Assembly: GCA_014281115.1 (NCBI GenBank)
Contig: JACONQ010000010.1
Span: 1,674,001-1,738,000, forward strand
Length of the DNA: 64,000 nucleotides
DNA from: Laburnicola sp. R22_1
Taxonomy: Eukaryota > Ascomycota > Dothideomycetes > Pleosporales > Didymosphaeriaceae
Direction: 5' to 3'
Part shown: positions 23,483 through 34,104 of the stretch, one piece after another
How positions within the stretch are numbered: position 1 is the stretch's first letter
How the letters are laid out: each line of letters opens with the position of its first letter
Notes under the pieces: generated by a model
What the model saw: the letters and a program-made list of their open reading frames with translations, nothing else
The model's database searches: none
Told to the model about the DNA's origin: nothing
Translations under genes and position numbers: made by a program

Positions 23483-23948
23483 AAGATCTACATGAATGCA
23501 GCAACGCCATGCTCTACAGGTCCAGGGCAGCACGATTTCAATGCTTCACTCTACATACGCAAATCGTGCTCTGCCTCAATTGGACATCAGCTGCTTGTAG
23601 GAAAACCGGACTGCCCCTGGTAGTACGGGCTGTTTGACTTTACAAACGACTAATATATCTTCAACACCCCCAGGTTCAATCAGGCTACACGAAGTCTGTC
23701 GACTGATTACCCGTTTTTTACGGGGAGCTCAAAAGCTGCTTATGATGACATGCGGCATAGCACCTTTTGCTGTGCCGCAACTGGAAGCAGACGGGGCATG
23801 GGTCCCAGCTAATGGGTCATTACAGCCAATCAATATCATATATATGCAGCGACACAATATATGGTGCATATTTATCGGCTTCACGGTTGCCTTCTGGAAG
23901 CTTACAGGCAAATTCATATTCTCTAGCTCCTCACCATCGTGCTCCATA
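23483..23948. other. Intergenic region, boundary of accessory stretch
   Basis: Downstream of RTC5 and upstream of the P450 remnant. Base composition turns AT-rich; no gene recognised. Confidence 0.5.
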
Positions 23949-24772
23949 ATGGCTTCCGTCACCGTCTTGGTATTTACTCTCGTGAGCATTATTCTCCTCC
24001 GCCTTTTGGTCACTCGATCACGGAGTCTCAATGCCGAAATCACAGCTATGCGACAAAACGGATGCGAAGACCCTCCACGTTATCCGCACAAGGATCCACT
24101 CGGACGAGATCTATATGATCTCAGCATCCAGGCGTACGAATAGAGGAGATTCTTAGACTTCAACGAAGAGCTTTTCAAGAGATACGGACCTACGTTTCAG
24201 ACAATCAGTGGAGGGAAATTGTGGATTAAGACTAAGGATCCGCAAGTGTCGAAAGCGATATACGCAACCTTTTTCGACAAATTCGGCCTACAACCGATTC
24301 GTTACGAGAAGGGTGGTTTCTTTGGAGATGGGATTCTCGTCACTGATGGTGCTCAATGGAAGTATAACCGATCGCTGATCCGGCCTGCGTTCGACGTCGC
24401 ACACAAGGCAAACTTCGACCGGCTTCATCGCCATGTCAGTCGATTTATGGATATCATACCCAGAGATGGTAATGCGGTGGATCTACTTCCGCTGCTCAAG
24501 CGACTGGTGAGTGCACGCGAGTCCGCTACCATATACCAGAGTTTGACATAGATGTCCCATAGACCCTCGACCTGTCAACCGAGTTCATATTCGGCAAGTC
24601 CATGAACGCCCTCTCATCTCCTGACGCATGCATCGACTTCCTTCGTGCATTCACAGCAGCCCAAAAAGGAGTTGTGGTGTCACCCTCAGCACGAGACAAG
24701 GACTGGTCAGCCTGCTGCGAGCTCGTTCACAAATACATCGACGACAGCATCGAGGAAGCAATAAGTGGATGA
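23949..24772 (+). pseudogene. Truncated cytochrome P450 (CYP52-like N-terminal half)
   Basis: The frame begins at the ATG 23949 with a signal anchor (VLVFTLVSIILLRLLV) and gives about 250 residues of microsomal P450. The segment GDGILVTDGAQWKYNRSLIRP matches the helix C region (GDGIF...W...R..L.P) of CYP52-type fatty-acid or alkane hydroxylases. An in-frame TAG sits at 24141..24143, where neighbours read YE-stop-RRFLDF; a CAG to TAG change would explain it. An intron 24507..24562 (gtgagt...atag) is still intact. Translation ends at 24770..24772 before helix I; no ExxR or heme-binding Cys motif follows. So two lesions, stop and loss of the C-terminal half. No functional enzyme is expected. Confidence 0.8.
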
Positions 24773-25305
24773 TTACTACAGGGCATGGGGCCAAATAAGA
24801 GGAGTCAGACATGTCGTTCCCGAATCTCTCTCTGAGCACTTGGTGCCGTTGTATGTACAATACTGGGACAAAAGTATGAGTGCTGCGTGTTACCCTAAGA
24901 TACGCGATGCAAAGACCAACTGTACTCAAACTTCTGTTCAGTAGCTAAGGTATTGAAGATCTTCGTTGTGTGGAGATTCTAACCAAGGTCGAGTCCGCAC
25001 CATACACAGAGAGGAGTAAAACAGGAGGCACTATAACCTAGTACCTAGCATATAGTAGTAGTAATAAAATATACACAAAATAATAATAATTTTGTTGTTA
25101 GCATTCTGCACAATAGTATTATTAATAGCAGTTAAGTTACTATTGTAATTGTTGTTGTTGTTGTTGTTGCAGCGAAAAATGTTGTTGAAGAAATCATCGA
25201 TTACGTAACACGGTGGTTGGTCAAACAGCCGGCCCGGGATCACGTAACATTACGGATTGACCCTGGGGGAGAACAGTAGCTAAGGTATATCTATGCTAGC
25301 AGACC
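24773..25305. other. AT-rich spacer with microsatellites
   Basis: Where the P450 C-terminal half should be there is AT-rich sequence with a (taa) tract near 25081..25090 and a (ttg) tract at 25151..25169. A word at 25238..25247 (gatcacgtaa) matches part of the pogo-like inner TIR further right. No coding frame. Confidence 0.55.
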
Positions 25306-26889
25306 TCATGACTGTATCGCAAGTTGGGCCAGCCAACTTTCCAGATCAGACATGATGCGCTCTCCTAGCATCGTATCGACAGCGCAGTCCGCCCAGTTGG
25401 CGCTGACACACATCCCCCCGCCAGCCACACTGATAGGAGCAAACTCAATGGCAGCAGCGGGAATCTCGGCGCTGAGGCCAAACTGCGCTCTGCTGATTGA
25501 CCATCCCTGAGTGTCGTTGGACATGTTCCCATTTAGCACACCGACGTTGGTCACCAGCCACGTGAATTGGCGCGTCTTATTCGCCAGGTCCCTCATCGTC
25601 TTCTGCCAGTCCGTGACGTGCTTGAACACTCCGATTAGGTCGTTTCGAAGCCCGGCTTCCAGCTTGCGTACTATCTCCAGCCGATTCTGTGCCGATACGG
25701 CCCAGAGCTCGCGTTGGAGGTCAGCAGACAGATCTCTTCCCTCCCTGGCATTAGCCGGCAGTTTGGAACGAATTCGCGCCACCAGCTCCGTTTCGAATCT
25801 GTGGGGCAACTGAGTCACGTAGTTGCTCACCGCTCTGTCGGAGTGACCCCAAGGAGCGTCTGGCGGGGCTGGAGGCAGATTCCGGCGGTGGTCTATGATG
25901 GTAGAACTTTGAAAGGCCGGGGCGACAGTGTTGTCGAGGTGCGACGAGAAGGCAATAAGCGCTAATCCGTTTATTAGACTGGTAATGGTAGTCTTGTTTT
26001 GTCGACAAAGGGATAGGATCGCAAGTAGCGATGCATTATCCACGATAAAGGACCGGAACTGGGTTTTGTACGGTGAGGAGCGAATGGGGCACCAGGTTGC
26101 TTGGGATACGTCCCGATTGAGAAACTGCGGCCGAGTTTCCTCCCAAAATACCTTGGCAAGATACTTGAGATCCAATGGAAGCCTCTGCAAGCTCTCGATT
26201 GGGGTTGGAAGGAAAGGGGGCGCTTCAGGTAGCCTAAGGATATTGCCATCTAAACCCGGCCGCTCGGATGCTCCGTTCTCAGCATTATTGAGCATCTCGA
26301 GAAGGTCTTCGTGGAATACCCTGGCGCCTGCGCCGTCGAACTGGGGGTGGTTCCAAGTGAGTAGGACCTCCATGACGGGAGCATTCCCTTGCCGAATGAC
26401 GGTAATCTTCCAGCCCGGCTGCTTGATGGAAAGATCTGGGAAACGGTCATCGAGCTGAACGCGAAAGGTTTCCTGGACCGTTTGTTCAAAGTCGGCATGC
26501 TCTTCGATATAAAGCCATTTTATATGTTGCGTCAAGTCGAGACTCTGCAGCTGGATCCACGAGGGGGTCTTGGAAGTGGCATTCTTTATGCTAACTTGCA
26601 GCATCGGATGTCTTATAATGGTGTCCACGACAGCAACCTTAACTGACTCTTCTAGTTGGGTCCGCGACTCTGCTGGTGTAAGACATGGCGGGACTGCGTA
26701 GCGACAAGAGAGAATAGTGCCGCGATACTGGTCTAGTAGGTACATGGCTAGTAGGTACGTCTCGCTAGACACGCGGTCGTCGGTTAGATGCCCCGAGATG
26801 CCATTGCAGTATACAATTCCAGTTGCTTACTTGATTCCGAGTTTGCGTAGCGCCATCGCCTCCGTGCCATGGTTCAATTTGTTTACCAT
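25306..26889 (-). CDS. HxxxDG acyltransferase (alcohol O-acetyltransferase / condensation-like)
   Basis: Acyl-CoA-dependent acyltransferase of the CAT/BAHD/condensation superfamily, possibly acting on a secondary metabolite or alcohol. Exons (minus) 26889..26831 and 26764..25306, 505 residues; intron 26765..26830 has gtaagc donor and ctag acceptor, joining AA to C. The active-site motif reads HPQFDGAG, i.e. HxxxDG, at about residue 165. A C-terminal region (AIEFAPISVAGGGMCVSANW) forms the usual beta strands. The start ATG at 26889 is the first in frame and gives a helical N-terminus typical of the family. The reading frame is intact, unlike the P450 next to it. Substrate is unknown. Confidence 0.82.
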
Positions 26890-28259
26890 GGCTCGTTGCT
26901 GTTGTGCGAATCAAGAAGCAAAAGTATAACGATTAGTATGAGAAGAACTGTCGGAATGGGTTGATTCTTAGCTGATGAGTCTCGAACTGAATATATAGCC
27001 CGAAGCATTTCTGCTAAGCCGAGCTCAGCCCCTTCTGCGCGTGAATTGTGAGCACTTGTTGAAAAACTAGCCCACATAGGAAAAGCGACCTTTGCTACCC
27101 TATGGTTTTTTTTTTGCGACTAAGGGGTTTCTAATAAAAATATTACAATAACAGCAGTTATCCCTCCTGCGTTGTAGACACATAAAAGCGTTTCAAGGTG
27201 TTAACAAAAAGGGTTTCTACCCTATATCAATTCTACCCGTAGCCTTGGTGCGCGTAAAGTTACCTGTTATAGGGGAGTCAGCACTAGCTTGGGTTCTCCC
27301 GACGTATGTACGTGTGACCGCGCTAATTAGCTTACGCACGATACCCTCCGTCTAGCTATCCATCAACCTCTTCCTTCCTCCACTCATAGTCAATTATCTT
27401 CTTCCCGTAATCTCGTCGACCCCATTTTGTCCGCCTGCATGCTCACCATGATGAGATCTGATCCGAGCTGAAAGTGGAGCGGATAGAGCCGCTGACGTAC
27501 TTAGTCGAAGTTGGCCAAGTTCCGGCCCCCATATGCAGACGAAAGATTAAGGATTGCGCCCACGTTACAGAATGTCTCCAATGCAGAAATCTGAACTTTT
27601 TGTTTGGATTGGATTGATCGCTTTTAGCCTTTAGGCCTTTGTGGCTGTAAGGCAGAGTTAGGAACCGAATCCGCTGTGATCAATCACGTGATCTTGAACG
27701 GATAGAGATCCTCGCAGCTTCTGAGAATTTCCAGTCGCATTAATTCTCGAACCTACGTCCTGGAACTTTTGCTGTCAGGAATGGTCGAAATACCATATCT
27801 CAGAATGTAAGAATAGCGAATGCGATGTTGTAATTTCCACATTCTCTTCGTACTCAGCCTCAATGGACAACTCATCGTACCTGCTGAGCGCTAATCTCCA
27901 CGCAGAAAATGGGCTAAGACCGAAGGCTTGCCGTCGGTGAGACTATATGGCACGCATCCATCTGCTGCGCAGCACGAATTCCTAACTATATACAGCTAGG
28001 GCTTAGAGAATAGCTTACTTACCTAAATTCATTAGGAAAGTTTTTTCCAAAAAAGCCGCAAAGCCCTTTAATAGTCCTTCCTAAGAGATTTGCTCCCTGC
28101 AAAGGATTGGCGCTAGTCACCCGTACCTGCTGGTTGACTGTAGGGGTGGCCGCTATCAAGTCCCGCTGAGTTGGTGTTCAGTTTAAAACTTTGGCTCCTG
28201 CCACTTGGTCGTAGGCTGAGCGACCTCCAACAACAACTCGAACTCGACAGCAGATCACC
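26890..28259. other. Long non-coding spacer in accessory region
   Basis: A 1370-base stretch with AT-rich patches and a T-run at about 27106..27115. A weak inverted pair (ttaggaaag near 28031 and ccttcctaa near 28076) could form a hairpin. No frame, transposon ends or RNA gene could be supported. Confidence 0.5.
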
Positions 28260-29087
28260 ATGGTCCCTCACTGGGCCAAGCGTCAGTCAATCAGTACAGC
28301 TTGTCCGTCGGGTAGCACATGGCATGCATGCGGCTCAATTTTTGGGTCTGTGGGATGTTGCAGGAGAAATCGATGCTCCGATGACTGTCCAGAAAAGAAT
28401 CTTATCCCGGCACATCTTGAAGGACGAGAGCAAACGTCGACGTATATGGCCACGAGCACTTTGGCCACACAAACTGCAACAGCTACAGCTACAATGAGTG
28501 CATCTACTGCTGCCTCAAACACGGCATCCGCTTCACCAGCCCCAACAGTGACAGCCGCAGCATCTGATCACAAGAACATCGTCGCCATAGTAGGAGGTGC
28601 AGCCGGTGGGGGATTCTTTGTTGTTATTCTCGTCGGGATCGTCATATTCTTCTGGCTGCACACACGGAAGTCTCGCCGTCAACACCGAGACAATTTCGAT
28701 CACCGCATCTCAGATGCTAAAGCCAGCGACGAAATGATTCAGAAAACACACGTGATGCACGTGGAAATTACACAAGGTATGTATGTGATTCTACTTTCGT
28801 ATCTGTATTTAGCTGATCTCCATCCAGTGCCACCCGCCCATGCTAGACCGGATCAATACACCTACCATAGCCCTTATTCGAAGACCAGCAGAAACCCATA
28901 CGTCTATCGGCACTACTCAGCCGAGCATTTTAGATTTCCGGAAACAGCGTCTGGTGCCCACAGCCCGTGGAAGACATCTCATCAACTAATGAGCTCCGAC
29001 CTTGCCAGTCGAAAATATATACCCAGTTTGCTTCCCCCAGCCCCGGCGTTGGAGAAGTGGCATACCCATCGCAGAAGCTCGAGTTGA
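28260..29087 (+). CDS. Cys-rich, single-pass membrane protein
   Basis: Unrecognised surface protein. Exons 28260..28776 and 28828..29087, 258 residues. The N-terminal about 50 residues carry eight cysteines in CPSGSTWHAC..GSVGCC..CSDDCP, resembling small Cys-rich ectodomains found before a Ser/Thr stalk and one transmembrane helix in many filamentous fungi. A Thr/Ala/Ser stalk, a helix (GGFFVVILVGIVIFFWL), Arg/Lys/His stop-transfer and a Tyr/Pro/His-rich cytosolic tail follow. No typical signal peptide is seen, so orientation by the helix alone is possible. The intron 28777..28827 is 51 bp and free of stops, so retention would add 17 residues. A sensor role is only inferred. Confidence 0.68.
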   Translation: MVPHWAKRQSISTACPSGSTWHACGSIFGSVGCCRRNRCSDDCPEKNLIPAHLEGREQTSTYMATSTLATQTATATATMSASTAASNTASASPAPTVTAAASDHKNIVAIVGGAAGGGFFVVILVGIVIFFWLHTRKSRRQHRDNFDHRISDAKASDEMIQKTHVMHVEITQGMYVILLSYLYLADLHPVPPAHARPDQYTYHSPYSKTSRNPYVYRHYSAEHFRFPETASGAHSPWKTSHQLMSSDLASRKYIPSLLPPAPALEKWHTHRRSSS

Positions 29088-29505
29088 GGTATAAAGTCTG
29101 AGACATTGGCGTTCCTCTTTCCTATAGAGCTGGCCATGGCTATGTGTGTTAGCCCGGGATATGTAATGTTGACACGAGTGGAGGAGGCAAGTACTCGTCA
29201 TTGACGGTGTATGATCAGCCTGCTCAGCGGCGAAGGGTGTTTAGTTCTTCCTGCACCATTGCCTGGTAGGGTTTATAGTAGAAGATGTCTAAGTCCATCG
29301 TTCAGGTGCGCGACTATACCATGAGCCTGGAGACGGTGTTCAACTGAAGATGCAGATTGAAACCGAGAACATTGTATTGCTATCGTACCATATTTCCTGA
29401 GTCGCCTGTCCACGTCCGACCTTGACGAGGTAATGTTTAGAGACAATATTTCCGTGTGTCCAGGTAAAGCGCGAGGTAATCTCCTGCCGCTCCATTCCCA
29501 TCGGA
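29088..29505. other. Intergenic region between convergent genes
   Basis: Spacer between convergent 3' ends; no gene or repeat found. Confidence 0.5.
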
Positions 29506-30506
29506 CTACTCCTCCTCCTCCTCCTCATTCTCATCCTTTTCCTCCTCATCCTCCTCCTCCTCCATCGAAAGCCCAATTACATCATATGTATCTCTAACCA
29601 ATTCCTTGAGATATTTTTCGAAAGCATAGTTGTCCTTGCCATTCACGGAGCGCAACTCCGCTCCTGCAGCACCGATGACCAAATCGATGGAATGCTTGTT
29701 GAGGCGGCGTCGGCTATGCTCTCCATACTTGATTCCATGCGCTAGTGTGATTGTTTTTTCACAATATGCCCGAAGTGTGTTTACTTCTTCCTGTGAGACG
29801 CTGAGCTGGGCCTCTAAGTTCGCAATCTTTTTCTCTAGCGTAGGAATGATAGGCTCTTGGTTCGCATGCCTTGCCGTGATCTTTGCCCGAAGTTTTTTCC
29901 CCACCTAGACACATTAGCTATCATCACACACAACCAAAGTGAGAAAGAATATTCTCTCACCTTATCGAGCAAGCGGTCCGTATCACGAAGATCGTAGTTG
30001 AGGCGGGGGTTCCTCAGCCTGTCGATGCGGCGCTCGAACGACTGGTGGATCCGGTACGAGCTCTGGCTGATCTCACCGGCCTTGCGCTTTCGAGGGTTAC
30101 GCGCAGGTTTGTCGAGGAAGTCTGGGTTTTGTCCGTAGTAGACGAAGGGGTCGTTGCCACGTCTTTCCAGGTACTCTTGGAACATCGCCAACTCCGTATC
30201 CGGAAATTCGTCTAGATCTCGCAGCTTCCCGTCGGGCGCAAAGTTGACCGGCCAGCTGAGGAACCGGAAGTTCCTCAAAGAGGTTTCGTTTGATACTTCC
30301 ATCTCCTCCAACCCTTTGAGCGCTTCATCGACTTTCTTGGCTAGTTCTGGTTGCAGATGCGTACCTCTGGGGGTCCAGCGGATAACATCCTGGGGCTCAG
30401 ACGGACCTTGACCCGGGGTTAAACCTTGCCCAATCACCTCGAGCCAAGTTCTGGGGTCGCGGAAGTCTTTGATGGTGATGGGACGAGTACGTTTTTGCGT
30501 CGTCAT
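29506..30506 (-). CDS. Hypothetical coiled-coil protein with acidic tail
   Basis: Unrecognised, 314 residues. Exons (minus) 30506..29961 and 29904..29506; intron gtgaga...ctag of 56 bp joins AAG to GTG. The first half is polar, with a basic stretch near residue 140 (NPRKRKAGE), a possible nuclear signal. The second has a coiled coil (PTLEKKIANLEAQLSVSQEE) and ends with a run of Glu/Asp (MEEEEDEEEKDENEEEEEE). Features suit a nuclear protein. It lies in the accessory stretch; it could be lineage-specific. The frame is intact and the intron canonical, so I think it is real. Confidence 0.6.
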
Positions 30507-30542
30507 GGTGGTGGGTTGTGGGGGCTGTCTCTGGATGTGGAT

Positions 30543-30845
30543 TTATTGGACGGTGCCACAATCGAGTTCGTGGTTGCAGGGTGAGAGTTGAGGCTCCGAC
30601 GTTGGCGGCGTACATATAGTCACCGACGCTAGCTGCACATGATCAGCACTTTCACCAGCGCTCTCACTGCGGCTCTCACTGCGGCTCTCACTGCGGCTCT
30701 CACTACGGCTCTCACCAGCGCTCTCACCAGCGTTCTCACTCTTTGCCTTACTGCCGCTCTCTTCAAACGACTCCTCGACCTCGCATGCAACAGTGCTGCG
30801 TTTTGTGGCGGCACTGATCTGCCTGCCTCCCGATGAATGGTCCAT
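30543..30845 (-). CDS. Possible small Ser/Glu/Arg-repeat ORF
   Basis: A 100-codon frame from ATG 30845 that ends 36 bases before the start of the neighbouring gene. Its middle is an ESRS/ESAG run encoded by the 12-bp repeat array; the flanks are without recognisable domain. It may be only a chance frame through a repeat in the promoter or 5' leader of the neighbour. Low confidence. Confidence 0.22.
   Translation of the reverse strand: MDHSSGGRQISAATKRSTVACEVEESFEESGSKAKSENAGESAGESRSESRSESRSESRSESAGESADHVQLASVTICTPPTSEPQLSPCNHELDCGTVQ
30649..30744. repeat. 12-bp tandem repeat, eight units
   Basis: Eight units of 12 bases start at 30649 and run to 30744; the core is ctctcactgcgg (exact at 30661, 30673, 30685), with variants ctctcactacgg and ctctcaccagcg around it. 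As 12 is a multiple of three it keeps any reading frame. Confidence 0.93.
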
Positions 30846-31450
30846 CCTCACGTCTCACACCATCTTCGCCGTGAGCGCACGCCTAAGGAGTCCTTCTCTC
30901 TTACGCATAGTCATTATAGCTTTCTCTATCTTCAAACGGTATCTTTAGGCCAGACTAACCTAGTTCAACGCTGCAGTTCCTGCCCATCCGTATTCGCGGT
31001 ATAAAAATTCGTCTGACCAGAAGTTCGCCATCTCAGGGACAATCTATACCCTGCAAACTTTTGCGTTCTGCGGCTTCCACGATGTTCTCATCCTGTTCAG
31101 GTGGTGGTTCTGGAACAATGTCATAGCCGCGCTATAATTAATAGTTACCTAACTAGAAAGTTTCGTAGTCCCACAAATCCCCTTGTACGTACCCAAACGT
31201 CCAAGGTATTGGTCAATTGTCTTTTCCATAGAGCTAGACGTGCCCATCCATAACCACACATCTAGACACACTATTATCTACAGCCCAGTGAATTGCCTCA
31301 TCGGGAATTTCCAACAGGGCATGCATGAAGCACAGGCTGCGGAAGACGACCAACACATCACAAACCACACACACACCATCTTACCCAAAAGAAAAGCTCC
31401 CCGCGTCTACCACTAGCCACACACACGAAGCAAAATGCCAACACCCCCCA
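30846..31450. other. Intergenic region
   Basis: Spacer downstream of the permease pseudogene; no gene, transposon end or repeat found. Confidence 0.5.
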
Positions 31451-33416
31451 TCAACAAAGAATATTCCAAACCTTCTTCCACCGCGGCCACTTCGCCCGCT
31501 CCGCCCTCTCCTCGGCCAAAATAGCCGGCAAATCCACCTCCCTCCTCCCACTCGTAATATCAATATCACCAATCCTCTTAAACCGCGTCTTCATCAGCAC
31601 CTTCCACACAACATACATGCTAACCACAATCGGCGCCGCAAGATATGCCTTGAAGAAGCTCTCGACGAGCTCGCGCGCCGTCATTTCGCCGTAACCCAAC
31701 GGGCGCAAAACCCGTCCAGAACTGTGCGATGAGCACGAGCCCGCTGAAGATGAGGCCGGCCCAGGAGCCGTAGACGGTGGCTTGTAAGCGGAAGGCGAGC
31801 TCGTCGAGTGTGTGGCCTTCGTGGGCCCACGCCTGTTAGAAGCGGATGTGGCAGAGGCAGATAGAGCCCCAGTTGAAGATGGCGCTAAGACCAGAGATAG
31901 CTATCATCCACGAGAAGGCTTTGTCGCTGGTGTCGGTGCCAGCGGCGACAATGTAGGCGACAAAGCCGAACATAGACGAGAAGACGATGGCTACCAAGAG
32001 ACGTCCTAAACGGTCGATATAGCCGAAAATCTTGGGTGCTTGGCCGCAGTCAGCGAGGGCGGCGATTGTGCGAGATGAGCCGTAGATGGAAGAGTTTCTC
32101 ACTGAGAGGACGGCGATGAGGATTACGACGTTCATGATAGACGGGACTACGTTGATTCCGGCATTTCGTACAGCGATCACGAATGGCGAGGCGTTGGCAT
32201 CGGTTGAGCCAGAGCCTAGGAGGTGTTCGTCGTCGTATGGTACCAAGCAGCCGACAATCGTCAGAGATACCATATAGAACTGGTACTGTAAGCACACGTT
32301 GACGTTGTGCACCGACATCGACTTACCAGAGTGATTCTCCAAAAGACTTGTTTCACAGCCTTTGGCAGAGTCTTGCGTGGGTTCTCGGTTTCGGCAGCGC
32401 ACAATCCGACCAACTCAGTAACCTGGAAGGAGAAAGCAGCAGTTACGAAGACGGAACATAGCCCTTTGAATCCGTTATTGAAACCCCCGGGGTTGTACCT
32501 AATCAAATCAGCCCCTGCATTAGAAACCACATCCTGCTGAACTCACCAGAACTTGGCTCCCATATAGCCTTGACCCGGAACACCCCCAGTATCGATAATG
32601 ATACCAAGGATAATGAACCCGAGGACAGCCGTGACCTTGATGATGGAAAACACAAACTCCGCTTCTCCGTACCCCTTCACACCAAACAAATTGATGGAGA
32701 TGATGACGAAGAGGAAGAGGGTCACCCAAGCGGCCGGGTTGGTCCCTCTGGCACCATCCCAGAAGTTTAACGTTATCGAAGCAGCCACGATTTCGAGGGG
32801 GAGAGTCACAAGCCAGGAAAGCGCGTAACTATTCCACGTTAGTAATCGCAAGAATGAGATCCATTAGACAACTCACTTCCAGGCCATTGCAAATCCCCAC
32901 GCAGGATCCAAGAAGCGTGTGGCATAGACTGCAAACGATCCTGCAATTGGAAATGCTACTGCGAGCTCACCCAGAGCTTGCACTGTGCAGAAGAACATTA
33001 TCCTGACGAGGCCGTAAGCGAGGATGAGAGACGCAGGACCACCGCTCGAGAGCGCAGAACCAGAACCGACAAACAAGCCAGTACCTGTAAATCATTCATC
33101 AGGCATACGCTTGATCATTTATGCGACTCGGACACATACCAATTGAGCCTCCAATGGCAATCATCTGAAGATGTCTGTCTCTAAGCTTCATCGATAACGC
33201 CGGCTCAGCAGGAGGCTGATCCGGCAACGGGACTCCCTCATCATCCACAGCCACCATCACCATCCGCGCATTCGGATTTCTCTTGAAGCTATCCCTAAAG
33301 TTCTCCCATTTCGTTCCCTGCACAGGCTTACTCTCGCCGTAGCCATGTTCCCCAGAGCCAACCGAGGGCGAGTTATATCCCTTCTCTGTCCCATTCTCCA
33401 CATCGACATTTGCCAT
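31451..33416 (-). pseudogene. Amino-acid permease (AAP/YAT family), disrupted
   Basis: Remnant of a 12-helix plasma-membrane amino-acid permease. Exons (minus) 33416..33140, 33084..32877, 32827 or 32828..32547, 32498..32327 and 32285..31451 join with canonical introns. The family start of helix 1 reads IAIGGSIGTGLFVGSGSAL, with later FNWGSICLCHIRF. A TAA at 31836..31838 follows HIRF, where relatives read on into Q-AW. Reading on in frame gives a good permease (HEGHTLDELAF) until an extra T (+1) in gttgggttacgg near 31693 breaks it; the rest resumes in the other frame as EMTARELVESFFKAYLAAP. So there are two independent lesions in the last exon. Either may be a sequence error, but together they point to a dead gene. 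Confidence 0.82.
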
Positions 33417-33923
33417 CTCGGCTAGACAATGGCAGCTATATTCAGATCCGACAAGGCAGGACGTGAGACTTTGCGCGCATCAGGGCGCGTGAAAAAGGGA
33501 TGTGACGTCTTTAAGAACCGTTCAGTCTCACGTAGGATCGAGGACGCCGCATGCAATGTACCCGCAAATCGCCACTAGAGCAGGCAACAGCGTACTTTCA
33601 CACCCGAAAGATGCCATAGCGTTCGTTACTCATTATAACAGATCGGCTGCCCCGGTGCATGCAGTTTTCCGGACTGCTGGTATGGCATCACACGCAGTTG
33701 GCCGACTCGCCCTCGACGTCAGGCCATCCCAGCCCGCAGCGCCGCTCGCCAGCGACGATCGTCCTCGTTTCGGGCTCTGCTTATCTCGGACTGCAGCTGG
33801 TCGTGTGTCGGGTAGAGCAATCGAAGGGGCACACAGAGAGACGGATATGCCATGATTGGCGCATCCCCCATATTGCTGGTCAAGCTTTGACCAAGAAGAA
33901 CAAGCTTCGCCGGCGCAACGTTA
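33417..33923. other. Intergenic region left of the transposon nest
   Basis: Spacer upstream of the permease start up to the outer target-site TA at 33922..33923. A plus-strand frame at 33502..33855 has no support. Confidence 0.5.
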
Positions 33924-33940
33924 CCGAGGTGGACGGCGTA

Positions 33941-33981
33941 TCGTGTTTGATCACGTAATGCACGCTATCGCGTAATGCACG
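33941..33981. repeat. Left TIR of inner element
   Basis: 41 bases, exact reverse complement of 36033..36073. Contains two 16-bp subunits with core cgtaatgcacg at a 17-bp period. Confidence 0.95.
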
Positions 33982-34104
33982 TTTTCGGCAATTTCCGCCC
34001 ATCCACAACTTGAAGCTGTACAGCTTGTATATATTGTAAAATCGTCGGATTTTCTAGAGTAATAATCAGAAGAGCTTATTTAACAAATATAGCCCTTCTA
34101 TTGG

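Noticed and set aside
23949..26889. A full secondary-metabolite cluster
   Set aside because: No polyketide, peptide or terpene synthase is present; one partner is a pseudogene.
31789..31838. An intron ending in taacag that would skip the TAA of the permease
   Set aside because: It would remove the conserved NWGSICLCHIRF segment; the frame is also broken further on.
33502..33855. 117-codon plus-strand frame next to the transposon
   Set aside because: Starts at an ATG but has no recognisable features, and low-complexity composition; likely chance.
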